A DNA stretch of 64,000 nucleotides, taken from NCBI GenBank assembly GCA_049999765.1, contig JBNGIQ010009412.1, forward strand, positions 1 to 64,000, written 5' to 3'. This stretch comes from Phaeoceros laevis (taxonomy: Eukaryota; Anthocerotophyta; Anthocerotopsida; Notothyladales). Made by a program: the position numbers and the translations under genes. Shown here in pieces: positions 53,968-64,000 of the stretch (the first letter of the stretch is position 1; each line of letters opens with the position of its first letter). The notes under the pieces are model-generated. The model was not told the DNA's origin. It worked only from the letters and a program-made list of their open reading frames with translations, and did no database searches.

Positions 53968-55113
53968 ATGGAAGACTACTTCAACCTCACGGACATTCTT
54001 GTGGAGGATGAGGTGAATTTGCATTGCAATGTTTCGAACCATCTTTTCTCTTGCACCGGGATGGTCCTTTTCCTCTTGAAGACAAGTGGTAGCTACTCCG
54101 GTTTGGGTAGCGAACCGGATTGCTCGCAGCCTTGCTTCCCCTGATGTTGAGACGCAAAGGCTGACGCCAATTTTGCTCCTGCCAGCTTATACCGGTGCAA
54201 TTCCTGGTAGCAGCAAATGGTGTGGGAGTACTTGATCCAAGCTCGGAGGACAACAACGTAAATTTCATGCTCTGGCTAATTGCGGGTTCAATTTTGAGAT
54301 GTTATCCGCACAAACCGGTGGAGAGGGCACCTGATGTTGGAGACCAACTGTGTGAAATTACGACAAACACAGGGCTGATGTAAAATTTCGTGATGTGCAG
54401 GTTGAACTGGGTTCCAAGTTGGATTTGCCTTTCTGGCTAGCTCGAGATCTCGGTACCCGGGATGCAGTCAGTGTCACCCTCCCTACCTGTTTCAACCAAA
54501 GGTATCCCTTGGGTATTTCGACAATTGAAAGTCTACTTGTACCCTAGGTCTCCTGTAGCAAGACTGACAGCTCTCTTCAACCAAGCAGGATGCGGAAGGA
54601 GGTCCAAGCAGATCCTAGTTGTGTCAATCTAAGAAGCCGGTGCTACTACTTTTATGAGCTGGGGATGAAGTTGGTTCCTCTGTAAGTTCCACAACATTTG
54701 CGTGGTTGCATCTTCGCTGCAGAGTTGTCTGGTTGGCTGACTTAGGTCTGGTGCCTGTTTGCAGGGTTTCTGATGTGCATCTTGCATCATTTCTGTTGTT
54801 CACATTTCAAGGTCGCTACAAGGACATACTTTGCAAGGCCCACAGCACAACCATCCCGAAGAAAACAAAACGGCTTCTTGCGCACATGGAAGATCAAAGT
54901 GCGTTTTGCCTGATCCTAACCTGATGATTGGTTGCGTCACGGTTGAGGCAGCAAATATTTCTTTGTTCTAACGTCGTTTTGCCATGGTCACCTGCAGTGG
55001 TTCAATCCGCCCAGCTATCTGTGGCTTCTTTCAAGAAATGGAAAAGTCACGGAACAAAGCTCGAAAAAGCTGCTGTTTTGGGAAGAAAGCGACGGTACAA
55101 CATTGCTTTCTGA
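53968..55113 (+). CDS. PSF3: GINS complex subunit PSF3
   Basis: Six exons, 53968-54012, 54186-54257, 54401-54501, 54589-54681, 54765-54898 and 54998-55113, join in frame to 186 residues. GINS (SLD5-PSF1-PSF2-PSF3) activates the MCM2-7 helicase with CDC45 at replication forks. Family blocks: MEDYFNLTDILVEDE, VAANGVGVLDPSSEDNN, VELGSKLDLPFWLARDLGTR, DAVSVTLPTCFNQR, LRSRCYYFYELGMKLVPL and FTFQGRYKDILCKAHS. Length agrees with plant PSF3 (about 190). The divergent neighbour, TatB-like, shares a 0.6-kb promoter interval. Confidence 0.92.
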
Positions 55114-56065
55114 CAGTGGAGGGCTCCAACTATCACTGGAACAGCTCCGAGAGAATTAGGTCAGACGATTTGTCACCAGAGCAAGCTTGTGATGCATGGC
55201 GTGCAACAGACATACTGTGCGATGATCAAGCTACACTGATGCCTAGTGACTGGTTATTCGAACCCCTTGATTATGTCAAAACAAGCCTTCGTTCTCGCAT
55301 GCAGCCCCAAGGGCTTTGTTGAGAACGAACACAGAGCATACCTCTGAGCTGCCACCTTTAGACATGGCAGAACTTCGACCAACGAGCCTTTTTTGTGACC
55401 ATCAGCAACGCTATGGGTAGAGGACTTAGATTTCGTATACTATTATGATCTACTGTTCAGGGGGCAACTCGAGTAACTCTGACTGATCTGGTAGAAAATT
55501 TCAAGGTCGCTACCATCGTCCACTTTCGCCGTTGCGTTTTAGCATCTCGTGAGACTGATATGCAAAGCACAACTCATGTGATATCCATCTCCAGGAACCA
55601 TAACTAAAAATCCCTTCTCAATGTACTGATCTTAGCATATCTCAGAGAAGGAAGTAGGCGATGAATTGCTACTGTTGCACTCTTTGCGGTGCCAAGATCA
55701 CAGAAGAGTTCAGCCCAAGTTCCTCTAAAAATATGCCAAAATCGTTTTCTGAATTGATGAAGACAACTTGGCTTGCAACCAAACTGCCCTGAACACAAGA
55801 AACAAGTACATTGAATCAAATTGAACGTCACAACAAGGTTTGGTACCGGATAGGGCTTTGAGGCGCAGCGTGGCATGTGCGGCAACCCAGTCGGAAGCCG
55901 ACAGATATACAGGCTGAAAACAGAATTTCACCCCCTTCAAACACTACAAAACTTTCCAGCATCCTATACATGAAATGGCACCCTCAAAGTGACACTTACC
56001 ATACCAGGTCACTACCAGCACTGGAGAGCAACCTACATAGGAAGCCACACGGGTTGCTTCATTTG
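55114..56065. other. Intergenic; no gene identified
   Basis: Open frames on the minus strand (55604-55940) are unsupported. This is the 3' region of two convergent genes. Confidence 0.45.
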
Positions 56066-56985
56066 TCATGCAGATGCTTCAGTAACTGGTGAGGGGGTCC
56101 CATCAGGATTCCTTGATGATATATCAGAGACTTGACGCTCTTCAGCAGCAGGCTGGGGCCCTTTTAGAGAAGTAGAAGGGAGTAGACCAGATTCTGCAGC
56201 GGCAACAAATGGAGACGGATTGTGCGCAAATATTTGTTTCCCAATTGCAGCGTTGTACGATTCGACCGGGACATTGAACTGCGCAACAGAAGGATATCAA
56301 CTACAGCAGCCACACAAGTTCATCAAACCATGGCACGAGGTATTATCCACCAAGCATTCACCAGCATGCTCAGAGTCATCGTGAGAAATGATACCCTGGC
56401 TGAACATCCCCAAAGACAGGCCTTGTAACATCTCTGTTTCACGGCAATTGTAAAGTTACAAAGTATTCTGAAGAATCATAACCAGAGCAGGCAGAGAAAC
56501 ATAACGACCTATCAGATAGGATGGGCTGAAGAGAACCATTGACTGATTGGGGGCACCGGGGGAACGATCCATCGATGCGGACAAGTTGCTCAACATGCCC
56601 TCTCCGCTAATGAGTGGATCTTTGTAGCACGTCTCTCTACACTCCTCAATACCTGCGACGCCCAGAGTGATGTGAGCAATTCCAGAATTTTGAAGTTCAT
56701 GCAGGCCTTCGAACAACGCAGAAACGCAACAGCTTCCGTGCTTACATTCATTCCAGTTGTCTGCATCACCTTTGCAGCCCTTCTTACAATACACTCTCCC
56801 TGAAAAGACAGAAACGGTTTCAGTAACTCAGGCACGTTTGGGTGCAAACACGGAGCTTTATAGACGAGGAATGGAGCTTCACACGGGATGTTCAGCAGAG
56901 TTTCGTAGTGGTGGTTGCAGCCCTTGAAGCAGGGGTCCACAAGGCCAGACAAGGCCCCCTTCATACTCTCAGCCTTTGAACTCAT
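56066..56985 (-). CDS. Cysteine-rich protein of unknown function
   Basis: Begins at 56985 with MSSKAESMKGALSGLVDPCF, then CNHHYETLLNIPCEAPFLVY and KAPCLHPN. A second segment in another frame has VYCKKGCKGDADNWNECKHG and GIEECRETCYKDPLISGEG, rich in Cys pairs, ending near 56510. A last exon, 56278-56066 (acceptor gcgcag), encodes FNVPVESYNAAIGKQIFAHN and a Ser/Pro-rich tail ending TEASA and a stop. The junction between the first two segments was not resolved; the candidate intron looks too short. It has no clear signal peptide. The Cys-x3-Cys pattern suggests a small helical twin-CX3C-like or metal-binding protein; family unknown. Confidence 0.5.
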
Positions 56986-57157
56986 GGTGCGGTCCAGCCA
57001 TGCAATCCTCCATCAGCTGTCAATGCGTCCATGCATTGATAGCATGAGCACCGAGGTACATGATTTTCATTTAGTAGCTCATACATGTGAACAAAAATTT
57101 CCCAGCTTGGGGAGGCCGGCAGGACTCAACAGTCTCATCAAGCACACATGACAACGG

Positions 57158-57257
57158 NNNNNNNNNNNNNNNNNNNNNNNNNNNNNNNNNNNNNNNNNNN
57201 NNNNNNNNNNNNNNNNNNNNNNNNNNNNNNNNNNNNNNNNNNNNNNNNNNNNNNNNN
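57158..57257. other. Assembly gap (100 N)
   Basis: Exactly 100 N between the Cys-rich gene and PRL1. It falls in the presumed shared promoter, so size and content are unknown. Confidence 0.99.
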
Positions 57258-57364
57258 GGGGGGTTCAATGGTGTTCAAACTTTCAATTGTGTTCCAGAAT
57301 AGGGTTTTACACCTATTTTGACCAATTTGACGAAGGCCGAGACTCCGTCGCTGCAGGAGCAGCT

Positions 57365-60300
57365 ATGCCAGCCGCAGTAGTGGCACCGGAGTCTGTCGAG
57401 CCACAGTCGCTTAAGAAGCTTGTCCTCAAATCTTTGAAACGGACGTATGAACTCTTTTCAGCTTCTCATGCTGATGTGATTGTCAGTCATCCGGAAAGGT
57501 ACGGGTCTCATGGGTTCGTTCTTGCACTTGCAGCAGCAAATTGGTTCCATTAGGCTCGTTTCTTTGATGGTCAGCAATGTACTGACTTGGAATTCACTTG
57601 TTATGCATGATCTGCGTGTGATTGGGCCGCAGCCGAAGAGTAAGAGTATCATGCAAGGTAGGCATCTGAAACTGCAAACGCCGCAATTTCGCATGCAGCA
57701 TTGTGGTGGCGTGCATGTTCAGGCTGAATGATTTTGGGCTCGTCCCCTTTTCAGGTGAGAGGGGAGTATGGATCCGTAAAAGACCTACCAGCAGTGACTG
57801 GAAGAGATGTCGCTGCTCCCAGCACTCTTGCTCTGCCAGGTCCTGGGCTCGCAGGTGGTACTGGTTTTTTTTTTTGTCTCTTTTGCAGCAACCAGCATCA
57901 GCTAGGTGATACCGACCTTCAATGTTGACTTCTTCAGATATCTTTCGGTTGTGTAACTTCGCCCTTGTTTTTTGTTGTCCAAATGTAAAGGATCTAAAGC
58001 ATCCACTGCAGGAGGGGGAAAAGATTTGCAACTTGTTTCTGTGTCTCAACCGCAGTCACCATGGTCAGTATTACCTATGATGGTGCTAATCCAAGGGACA
58101 AAGTTTTTGGGAGCTGCAGAGGTTCCAAAGCTCAATTCAAGTCCTTGTTTGTGTGTACGTGTTGGGCTAGTTCGTTAAAGTATAGGTTGTACATTTCAAG
58201 GCTTGTGTACCAGTGGATTCCCAATACTCATGTTGCGCCATATTCAGGGTTGAAGCTGCAGGAGCAGCCCCTGGTGCTGCAAATGCTGCTGATTCAAGAG
58301 CCCCATCAAATACCGTTGACAGGTATGTACAGCAACATGGTCGAGTCACCTCTGGCAGCAGTAACCACTACAACCATTTTCTGGGAGGCTGACCTTACTA
58401 GTTATTTTTCAGGCACCAACCTAGTGCAGCCATCATGAAGAGGCTGCCAAGTAAATGGCCTAAGCCTGTGTGGCATCCACCCTGGATAAACTACAGGGTA
58501 TGTTGTCATTCAGGTGTACTTTTTGGTTCTGATAACATTCGCACTCCAACCAATAATGGCTGGTTAGCTGTGCTCTGCAGGTAATCAGTGGCCACCTTGG
58601 ATGGGTTAGATCAATAGCTTTTGATCCCGGCAATGAGTGGTTTTGCACTGGATCCGCAGATCGGACAATCAAAGTAACAACACATCTAACATCCTCCAGC
58701 TGACCAACATAGTCAAGTGGGCACAGTGTTTCTTGATCGTACGGATTGCCACTCTTGCAAGTGTCTCTTCTCTATATCTAGGGGATGACAAGACATATGT
58801 GCTTGCAGATTTGGGAGACAGCCACTGGAAAGCTAAAACTCACTCTAACTGGGCATATTGAGCAAATTCGAGGTATTGCCTGCACTGCATGCCATGTGGT
58901 CGTATCTGTTGAAGGGTAAAACATCATAACCTGGCTAAATTTGGCATACCAACAACAGGTCTTGCCGTGAGTCCAAGGCACCCTTATATGTTCTCAGCAG
59001 GCGATGATAAGCAAGTAAAATGCTGGGATCTAGAATACAATAAGGTATCATTTCTACATGCAATCAGGCCGCTTAGATTTTTGTGAAATGCACATGAGAA
59101 TGGGATGAGATTGGGAATTCCTCTGTATCTGTGACATTGATGCCTAGGGTGCTGTTGCAGGTTATTCGGTCCTACCATGGACATCTAAGTGGAGTTTATT
59201 GTTTATCGCTTCATCCTACCTTGGATATTCTTATGACTGGTGGGCGTGATTCAGTCTGCAGGGTCAGTTGTACTTTCGTTTTCTTTTTCTAAGTACTGCT
59301 GAAGGATGAGCACCAAGTTTTTGATGACTTTGTGGCTCTTTGAGGGCCGTACTGTTTCAAGGGATGATATTCCTTGGCCTCAAGCCTTTTTTTTTCTGTA
59401 GGTTTGGGACATGCGGACAAAAGCACAGATATTTGCTCTTTCTGGCCATGAAAACACAGTCTGTTCTGTTATCACACAGGCTACGGTGAGTCTCCAAATT
59501 ATCTTGCACTGCCTCAAGACTGCTTGAGGGTCGTTCTGATCGCAGTGATACTGCTTGCTACGTCGTGATGTATGGTCTGTAACTTGTTTAGATTCTGCAT
59601 GTCCTCCTCACTGCAGGACCCTCAAGTTGTTACGGGCTCACATGATACAACCATCAAGTTGTGGAACCTTGCAGCAGGTTTGTTCCCTATCCTTTGCTTG
59701 ATATCCCAGCCCGCAAAGTTGTTTCACTTTTGATCTCTTTGTTGTCCTAGATTGTAATCGATCCTGTTGTGTTTGTGAAGGGAAGTCAATGTCCACACTT
59801 ACTTTTCACAAGAAGTCTGTTCGAGCTTTGGCTATGCATCCATTTGAGTATGTACTTCCTATTTCATTCATCCTATCTGTCTTTTGTCCTCTGGGGTTAA
59901 GTTGTAATTCCTCTGATGCTAGACCTGTTCGGGCATCATGGCTGCTTCTTATGTGCTTATACGTACTGGCCTTTATGCTGCAGGCACACTTTTGCTTCTG
60001 CTTCTGCGGACAATATCAAGAAGTTTCGTCTTCCAAAGGGTGACTTTCTGCATAACATGCTGTGAGTATCTTGATCTCATTTGTCTGCTTGGTACACTTA
60101 ATTTTTGAAGGCTTGGTCTTGCTTAAAGGCAGGACCTCAAATGTTTGCTACATTCATTCAGGTCACAACAAAGGACAATTGTGAACTGCATGGCCATCAA
60201 TGAGGAGAACGTCATGGTTTCAGCTGGTCTGTAATAATAACAGCAACCCCCTTCATGCCCATGATGCAATCCTGTTCATCAGCACCTAGATTAAACAATG

Positions 60301-60683
60301 AAGAAGTGGCTAATTTATGTTGTGCGTCTAACTCAGGTGATAACGGAAGTCTTTGGTTTTGGGACTGGAAAAGCGGTCACAACTTCCAGCAGACACAAAC
60401 AATTGTACAGCCAGGTAGGTGGCGGCTTGTACGTTTCATTATCCCGGTAGCTGTGGACATACATATTGTGGTAGGTGTAGGGCTCATTGGTTGAACTCCT
60501 GATCATGCAGGTTCTCTGGATAGTGAGGCTGGTATCTATGCTCTTGGGTATGATGTCACGGGAAGCCGACTTATCACCTGCGAGGCTGATAAGACCATCA
60601 AGATGTGGAAGGAGGATGAATCTGCCACACCGGAAACACACCCCATTCATTTCAAACCTCCAAAGGAGATGCGCCGTTTTTAG
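57365..60683 (+). CDS. PRL1: PRL1-type WD40 protein (Prp19/NineTeen spliceosome complex)
   Basis: Starts [20 protein letters not shown], the PRL1/PLRG1 N-terminus, and ends [11 protein letters not shown]. About 16 short exons. The seven WD repeats are readable in order: [20 protein letters not shown] (58582), [13 protein letters not shown] (58810), [20 protein letters not shown] (58959), [20 protein letters not shown] (59161), [20 protein letters not shown] (59402), [20 protein letters not shown] (59617), then the [27 protein letters not shown] and [14 protein letters not shown] blocks. PRL1 is a nuclear core component of the NTC/MAC complex, acting in splicing, microRNA biogenesis, sugar signalling and immunity in Arabidopsis. 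Repeat 2 has WE (IWETATG) where WD is usual. The weakly conserved region before the repeats (exons 57570-58440) is only partly resolved. Confidence 0.93.
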
Positions 60684-61032
60684 TTTCAACACTTCACTGT
60701 ACTAATGAGCCATTAATCCTAATTGTCGTCGTCAAGCATTAAAAGAATCCCCCCCTTTTGACTGTCCTCCAAGCTTAGCTTCTAAGCGTGACTGAAGCTG
60801 CAACATGTTGTACAAAAGGTGAGTTTGTACTGTGCGTCAAAAGCTATTGTTACACGGCACCAACCTATGGTTCTCGGGAGCCTCGGGAGTCAGGTTTGCC
60901 TGACAGATGTAGTTTGTCGGCAGCGGTATGTCCGCCCCCAGTTGTCTACAAATTTATTGTTCTTTGACGACCTTAACGCTGATCTGGAGGAAGGCCATCT
61001 ACTGAGCCCAGTGCCTGCGGTGCCCCAGCAAT
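60684..61032. other. Intergenic between convergent PRL1 and DCP2
   Basis: Short 3'-to-3' region; nothing coding seen. Confidence 0.5.
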
Positions 61033-62172
61033 TCACTGTACAGCCAAATTGGGATTCTTGCCGGCTTCTAACTGCTCGGGAGGCCCCCAAAGGTGGTCAA
61101 GCGGGTGAAGGATTTTGGATGAATCAAAACGAAAGCTCCGAAAGCTGTTGCCCGGCGCAACGGGAGAACTCTTCTGCTCAGCCCCAGGGAGAGGCGCTTC
61201 TACGGGAGCGACAGGAGTTGGTAAAAGCGGAGCACTATGAGTATCCGTCGTTGCCGCTGCTGGCAAGGGGGATGAAGTCGTTGTCGGTACCGCCAGTATT
61301 CCGGCTCCACTGGACGATCCACTGAACGAGCCACTCTTAACCTTCCAGACGGTGGCACGTCTTCCTGGAACATCGTTCTTCAGATCAGACGGCCGGTTGG
61401 CCGCAATCCATGCCAACAAAGCACCGACGAATGGCCAAACCATGAAGTACTTCATCCCTGTCGGTCCCCTGTTATGCGATGTGGTCTCGTTGCTAGCCAT
61501 GGGAAGCTCGTCTACTCTATGCCACGCAATCTCGCTGATTTCCTTCTTCGTCTGCGGCTCAAACATAGTCGCATCCTTGATGCCTGCAATTACATACAGC
61601 CGCATCCTCTGCTGCGCGATGGTCATCTCCACAAACTGGTCGACCTTAATCAGCCCTGCTATGTCGAACCCTGTCTCCTCCCATACTTCTCTCACGGCGC
61701 ACCTGTGGTCCTCCTCGTCCTTGTTCTTCTTCCCCCTTGGAAAACTCCAGCTGGCCCCGGCTTTCCACCCCTTCACCAGCAGACACCTCTCGTACGCCTC
61801 GTCCAGAATGATGGCGCCAGTGACCGGCACCCGAATCTTGTAGGTGGTGAAGTCCTTGTAAATGCCATCGATGTGCTGAATGTATGGCCGCAACGCGGCA
61901 CAGCTTTGGAACATCAGCGCCGTAAATTCCCGGAGGCTCATGGACTTCAGCCCCGGAGTCTGCTCCATCGCGTTGTCCTCGTAGAACCAGTGCGCCTGCT
62001 CCACCAGGAACAGGATCCTGTCAAACGATTGCAACTCCTCCTCTGGTGCATTCAACACAAACCTGCTGCACAAGTCGTCCAACAGCTCTTGCGACGGCAG
62101 AGTGCTCCGAGGCACTGCACCCGGCCGGGTGCCCCCCCCACCTGCCATCTTACCGCCCGAGCTTGCCGGCAT
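61033..62172 (-). CDS. DCP2: mRNA-decapping enzyme DCP2 (Nudix hydrolase)
   Basis: Encodes 379 residues without introns. Residues 25-110 form the DCP2 box A/regulatory domain (LPSQELLDDLCSRFVLNAPE, SFDRILFLVEQAHWFYED). The Nudix box lies at 147-169: G-x5-E-x7-REVWEETGF, complete with the catalytic REVWEE glutamates. Box B follows (KYFMVWPFVGALLAWI). The C-terminus retains NSFRSFRFDSSKIL, a block near the end of plant DCP2. It removes the m7G cap in P-bodies with DCP1 and VARICOSE. Length matches Arabidopsis DCP2 (about 370). The last about 20 residues diverge, and an unseen 3' intron is possible. Other plants have introns in this gene, so the single open frame is notable. Confidence 0.93.
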   Translation of the reverse strand: MPASSGGKMAGGGGTRPGAVPRSTLPSQELLDDLCSRFVLNAPEEELQSFDRILFLVEQAHWFYEDNAMEQTPGLKSMSLREFTALMFQSCAALRPYIQHIDGIYKDFTTYKIRVPVTGAIILDEAYERCLLVKGWKAGASWSFPRGKKNKDEEDHRCAVREVWEETGFDIAGLIKVDQFVEMTIAQQRMRLYVIAGIKDATMFEPQTKKEISEIAWHRVDELPMASNETTSHNRGPTGMKYFMVWPFVGALLAWIAANRPSDLKNDVPGRRATVWKVKSGSFSGSSSGAGILAVPTTTSSPLPAAATTDTHSAPLLPTPVAPVEAPLPGAEQKSSPVAPGNSFRSFRFDSSKILHPLDHLWGPPEQLEAGKNPNLAVQ

Positions 62173-63025
62173 GTGGTCGAACCTGGTAGATCAAAGCTCC
62201 GCTTCAGAAAATCTGCCACCCTAACAACCGAACGGCGCACCTTTATCGAAGAGGAAGGTGTGCATTCACAGGCATGCGTTTCGAGTGCAACAAATTCAAA
62301 ACCTTTCGGATCTAGTAGACCTCTAACTAGACCACTAGCTAGATAGCAACGAGGATGGTTCCAGAAGTGTGGCCTCTAGTTAAACCATTTCCGTCCATTT
62401 ATAACTTGCTATACACGCTTCCCCTGCAACGGTCAGTCGACATGGCACCAGCGATCCTACTCAGCAGAACTCCGCAATGGACGGGATTCTACCGCAAGCT
62501 GCGCTGTCGATGGATCCCGGCCCTTGTCCGACATTTTATCAGCCAGCTTCTAATTTCGTCCCGAGGAATTAATTCTTCCGCAGCACAAGGATGGAGCCTG
62601 CAACCCCTTCCCCTGCAGACACACACAAAGACAAGAGGAGCAAGGCAGAAATATTCGCCTCACCTACCACATTCGTAGCCCGCATCAGAGGAATATGCGA
62701 CATTGACATAACAAGACTGCAGCAGAGGTACCTAAGAACCTCCAAACCAGTTGGTCCTTGGTCTTGTAAAATTGTCAGACCAGCGGGGATGAAGGAACGT
62801 ACAACATGCGTTACAAGTCACAAGCTGTACAGCACTGCAGGTTGCAGATGATGGCCAGAAAAACTCTCTGCCGCTTGAGCAGAAGACTGAGGGGTGCACG
62901 GGGGAGAGACACCACCATAGAGGATGGTAGTGCCAGACAGCATCTGAAGAGGTCGCTACAATAGAGAACGGAAGGACACACTAAGCCTTACGACCAGCAA
63001 TTCTTGAGCACACGGTCCGATAGCC
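62173..63025. promoter_or_regulatory. Bidirectional intergenic region, DCP2 / SPT6
   Basis: An 0.85-kb interval between divergent starts, with no supported coding frame. It presumably contains both promoters and 5' UTRs. Confidence 0.45.
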
Positions 63026-63947
63026 ATGCCTCGATATCTGAGCGCATCAGAAGATGAAAAACGCTGTGAGGTCTACGCAGTGGGAAATGACGAGGACGAC
63101 GATGATGGAGGTGCTTATCTTCTTTCTAGGCCTTCAGTGTTTGCGAGCTACAGTGGTTCATTTACGAATTGATGTTCGTGTGCAGATGAGGAGAGTCGGG
63201 GCGAGTACGAGAGAGATACTTTCATAGTGGATGAGGGGGAAGATAACAACCCAGACGGTGATGAGGAGTGTAAGCCGAAAGGACCGAAAACGAAACGCCG
63301 GAAACGGTGGGTTGTAGCCAGAAGGCCCGAGACACTTGAGTGCATACTGGAGGTTGTGGCAGTATTGACGCCTGTATTGTGGCAGGGATAAAGCCCAAGA
63401 CTTTGTTTTGGACGAGGATGACTATGTCCTGCTTGAGGAAGCCAATGCTACAGGCTTTCGTCGCCCTCCTAAGCCTGTACGGTGATGTTTTAGTCGTCCT
63501 TTTGCAAACAGTTCTGTCAGCACTGCACCCCAATTGCATGTAAGCCACACGATAATTCGGAGTCTACGCAGGGTAGCAACAGGGTCTTCAAAAGGCTCAA
63601 GAAAACTGGCAGTCGTGGGAACGAGGGCAACAGAGCTCCGTATTTCAATGAGGGGTCAGGACTTGGTGGATGGCAATCTGCCGAGGAGCAGCTTCAGCTC
63701 GAGCTCTTTGGAGATTTTGCAGGTCCCTCGGCCAGTAGACATATGCTGCAATTCCAACCTTGTACTCGTCGCTACCAGGCAAGCTTCATAGTTATTCTTA
63801 CCCATGTAGCAGCTCCACAGGTCCACCTGAAGATATTCTTGAAGAGGATGCCAACCAGTTCGAGGACGCTGAAGTTGGCGAGGAGGATGAAATGGCTGAT
63901 TTTATTGTTGATGTGGATGAGGATAAGGCGGACAAACGACACAGGTA
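63026..63947 (+). CDS. SPT6: SPT6-like transcription elongation factor, N-terminus (runs off the window)
   Basis: Exons with acidic N-terminal SPT6 features: 63026-63110 (MPRYLSASEDEKRCEVYAVG then DEDDDDG), 63186-63307 (YERDTFIVDEGEDNNPDGDE then KTKRRKR), about 63388-63478 (QDFVLDEDDYVLLEEANATG then FRRPPKP), 63572-63710 (KRLKKTG, SAEEQLQLELFGDFA) and about 63820-63946 (PPEDILEEDANQFEDAEVGE then DEMADFIVDVDED). DFVLDEDDY-LL-E, FKRLKK and DEMADFIVD are diagnostic of SPT6/GTB1. SPT6 is a nuclear histone chaperone that travels with RNA polymerase II. The core (HtH, YqgF, S1, SH2) lies beyond position 64000. Confidence 0.88.
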
Positions 63948-64000
63948 ATCATAGACGATCTTCTTCTCTCCTGAATACATGCTCGATTCAAACATCTAAG

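Noticed and set aside
61474-62346. 290-residue plus-strand ORF
   Set aside because: Shadow of DCP2 on the opposite strand. The DCP2 frame has all Nudix residues.

Overview
Nuclear DNA of a land plant, most likely a seed-free one (bryophyte, lycophyte or fern; not resolved further). Evidence: GT-AG introns of about 60-250 bp in most genes, plant-type versions of UVH3/XPG, PFP-alpha, ERG28, a mitochondrial TatB-like protein, PRL1, DCP2 and SPT6, many PPR fragments, and small secreted proteins carrying the GRKLLQ-type propeptide end often seen in mosses and lycophytes. No rRNA, tRNA, CRISPR or bacterial operon structure was found. Two 100-N gaps and four 10-N gaps break the sequence.

Left part (1-18 kb): remnants of a PEX6 gene, then a cluster of small secreted proteins: a Gnk2-like fragment, a KP4-like six-cysteine protein, and two paralogous five-cysteine proteins (6.1 and 13.1 kb). 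The paralogs mark a tandem duplication, unit 1 about 5.88-12.90 kb and unit 2 about 12.90-17.7 kb. Each unit also carries a decayed PPR gene and a copy of a membrane glycoprotein gene that is intact only in unit 2. Unit 1 has extra O-methyltransferase and PPR debris, a small poly(A)-tailed insertion with a target-site duplication, and an internal deletion.

Middle part (18-32 kb): repeat-rich and gene-poor. It has one hypothetical gene, a PPR N-terminus with an organellar ssDNA-binding PDF-type motif, a two-exon secreted alpha/beta hydrolase, and a PPR pseudogene that runs into a 25-bp minisatellite apparently seeded from its own coding sequence. Other tandem arrays, an inverted-repeat family, likely assembly duplications at 10-N gaps, and most of the five copies of a putative tRNA-derived SINE are also here.

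Right part (32-64 kb): dense conserved housekeeping genes. In order: UVH3/XPG (+), a second alpha/beta hydrolase (+), a SERF-like protein (+), intronless PFP-alpha (+), ERG28 (-), a peroxisomal acyl-activating enzyme ending in SKL (+), a hypothetical tail-anchored protein (+), a coiled-coil protein (-), TatB-like (-), GINS PSF3 (+), a Cys-rich protein (-), PRL1 (+), DCP2 (-), and the N-terminus of SPT6 (+, running off the end). They cover DNA repair and replication, mRNA splicing and decay, sterol synthesis, glycolysis, peroxisomal CoA-ligase chemistry and organelle protein export. Apart from being neighbours they do not form one pathway. Exon coordinates were read by eye from splice signals and protein conservation.
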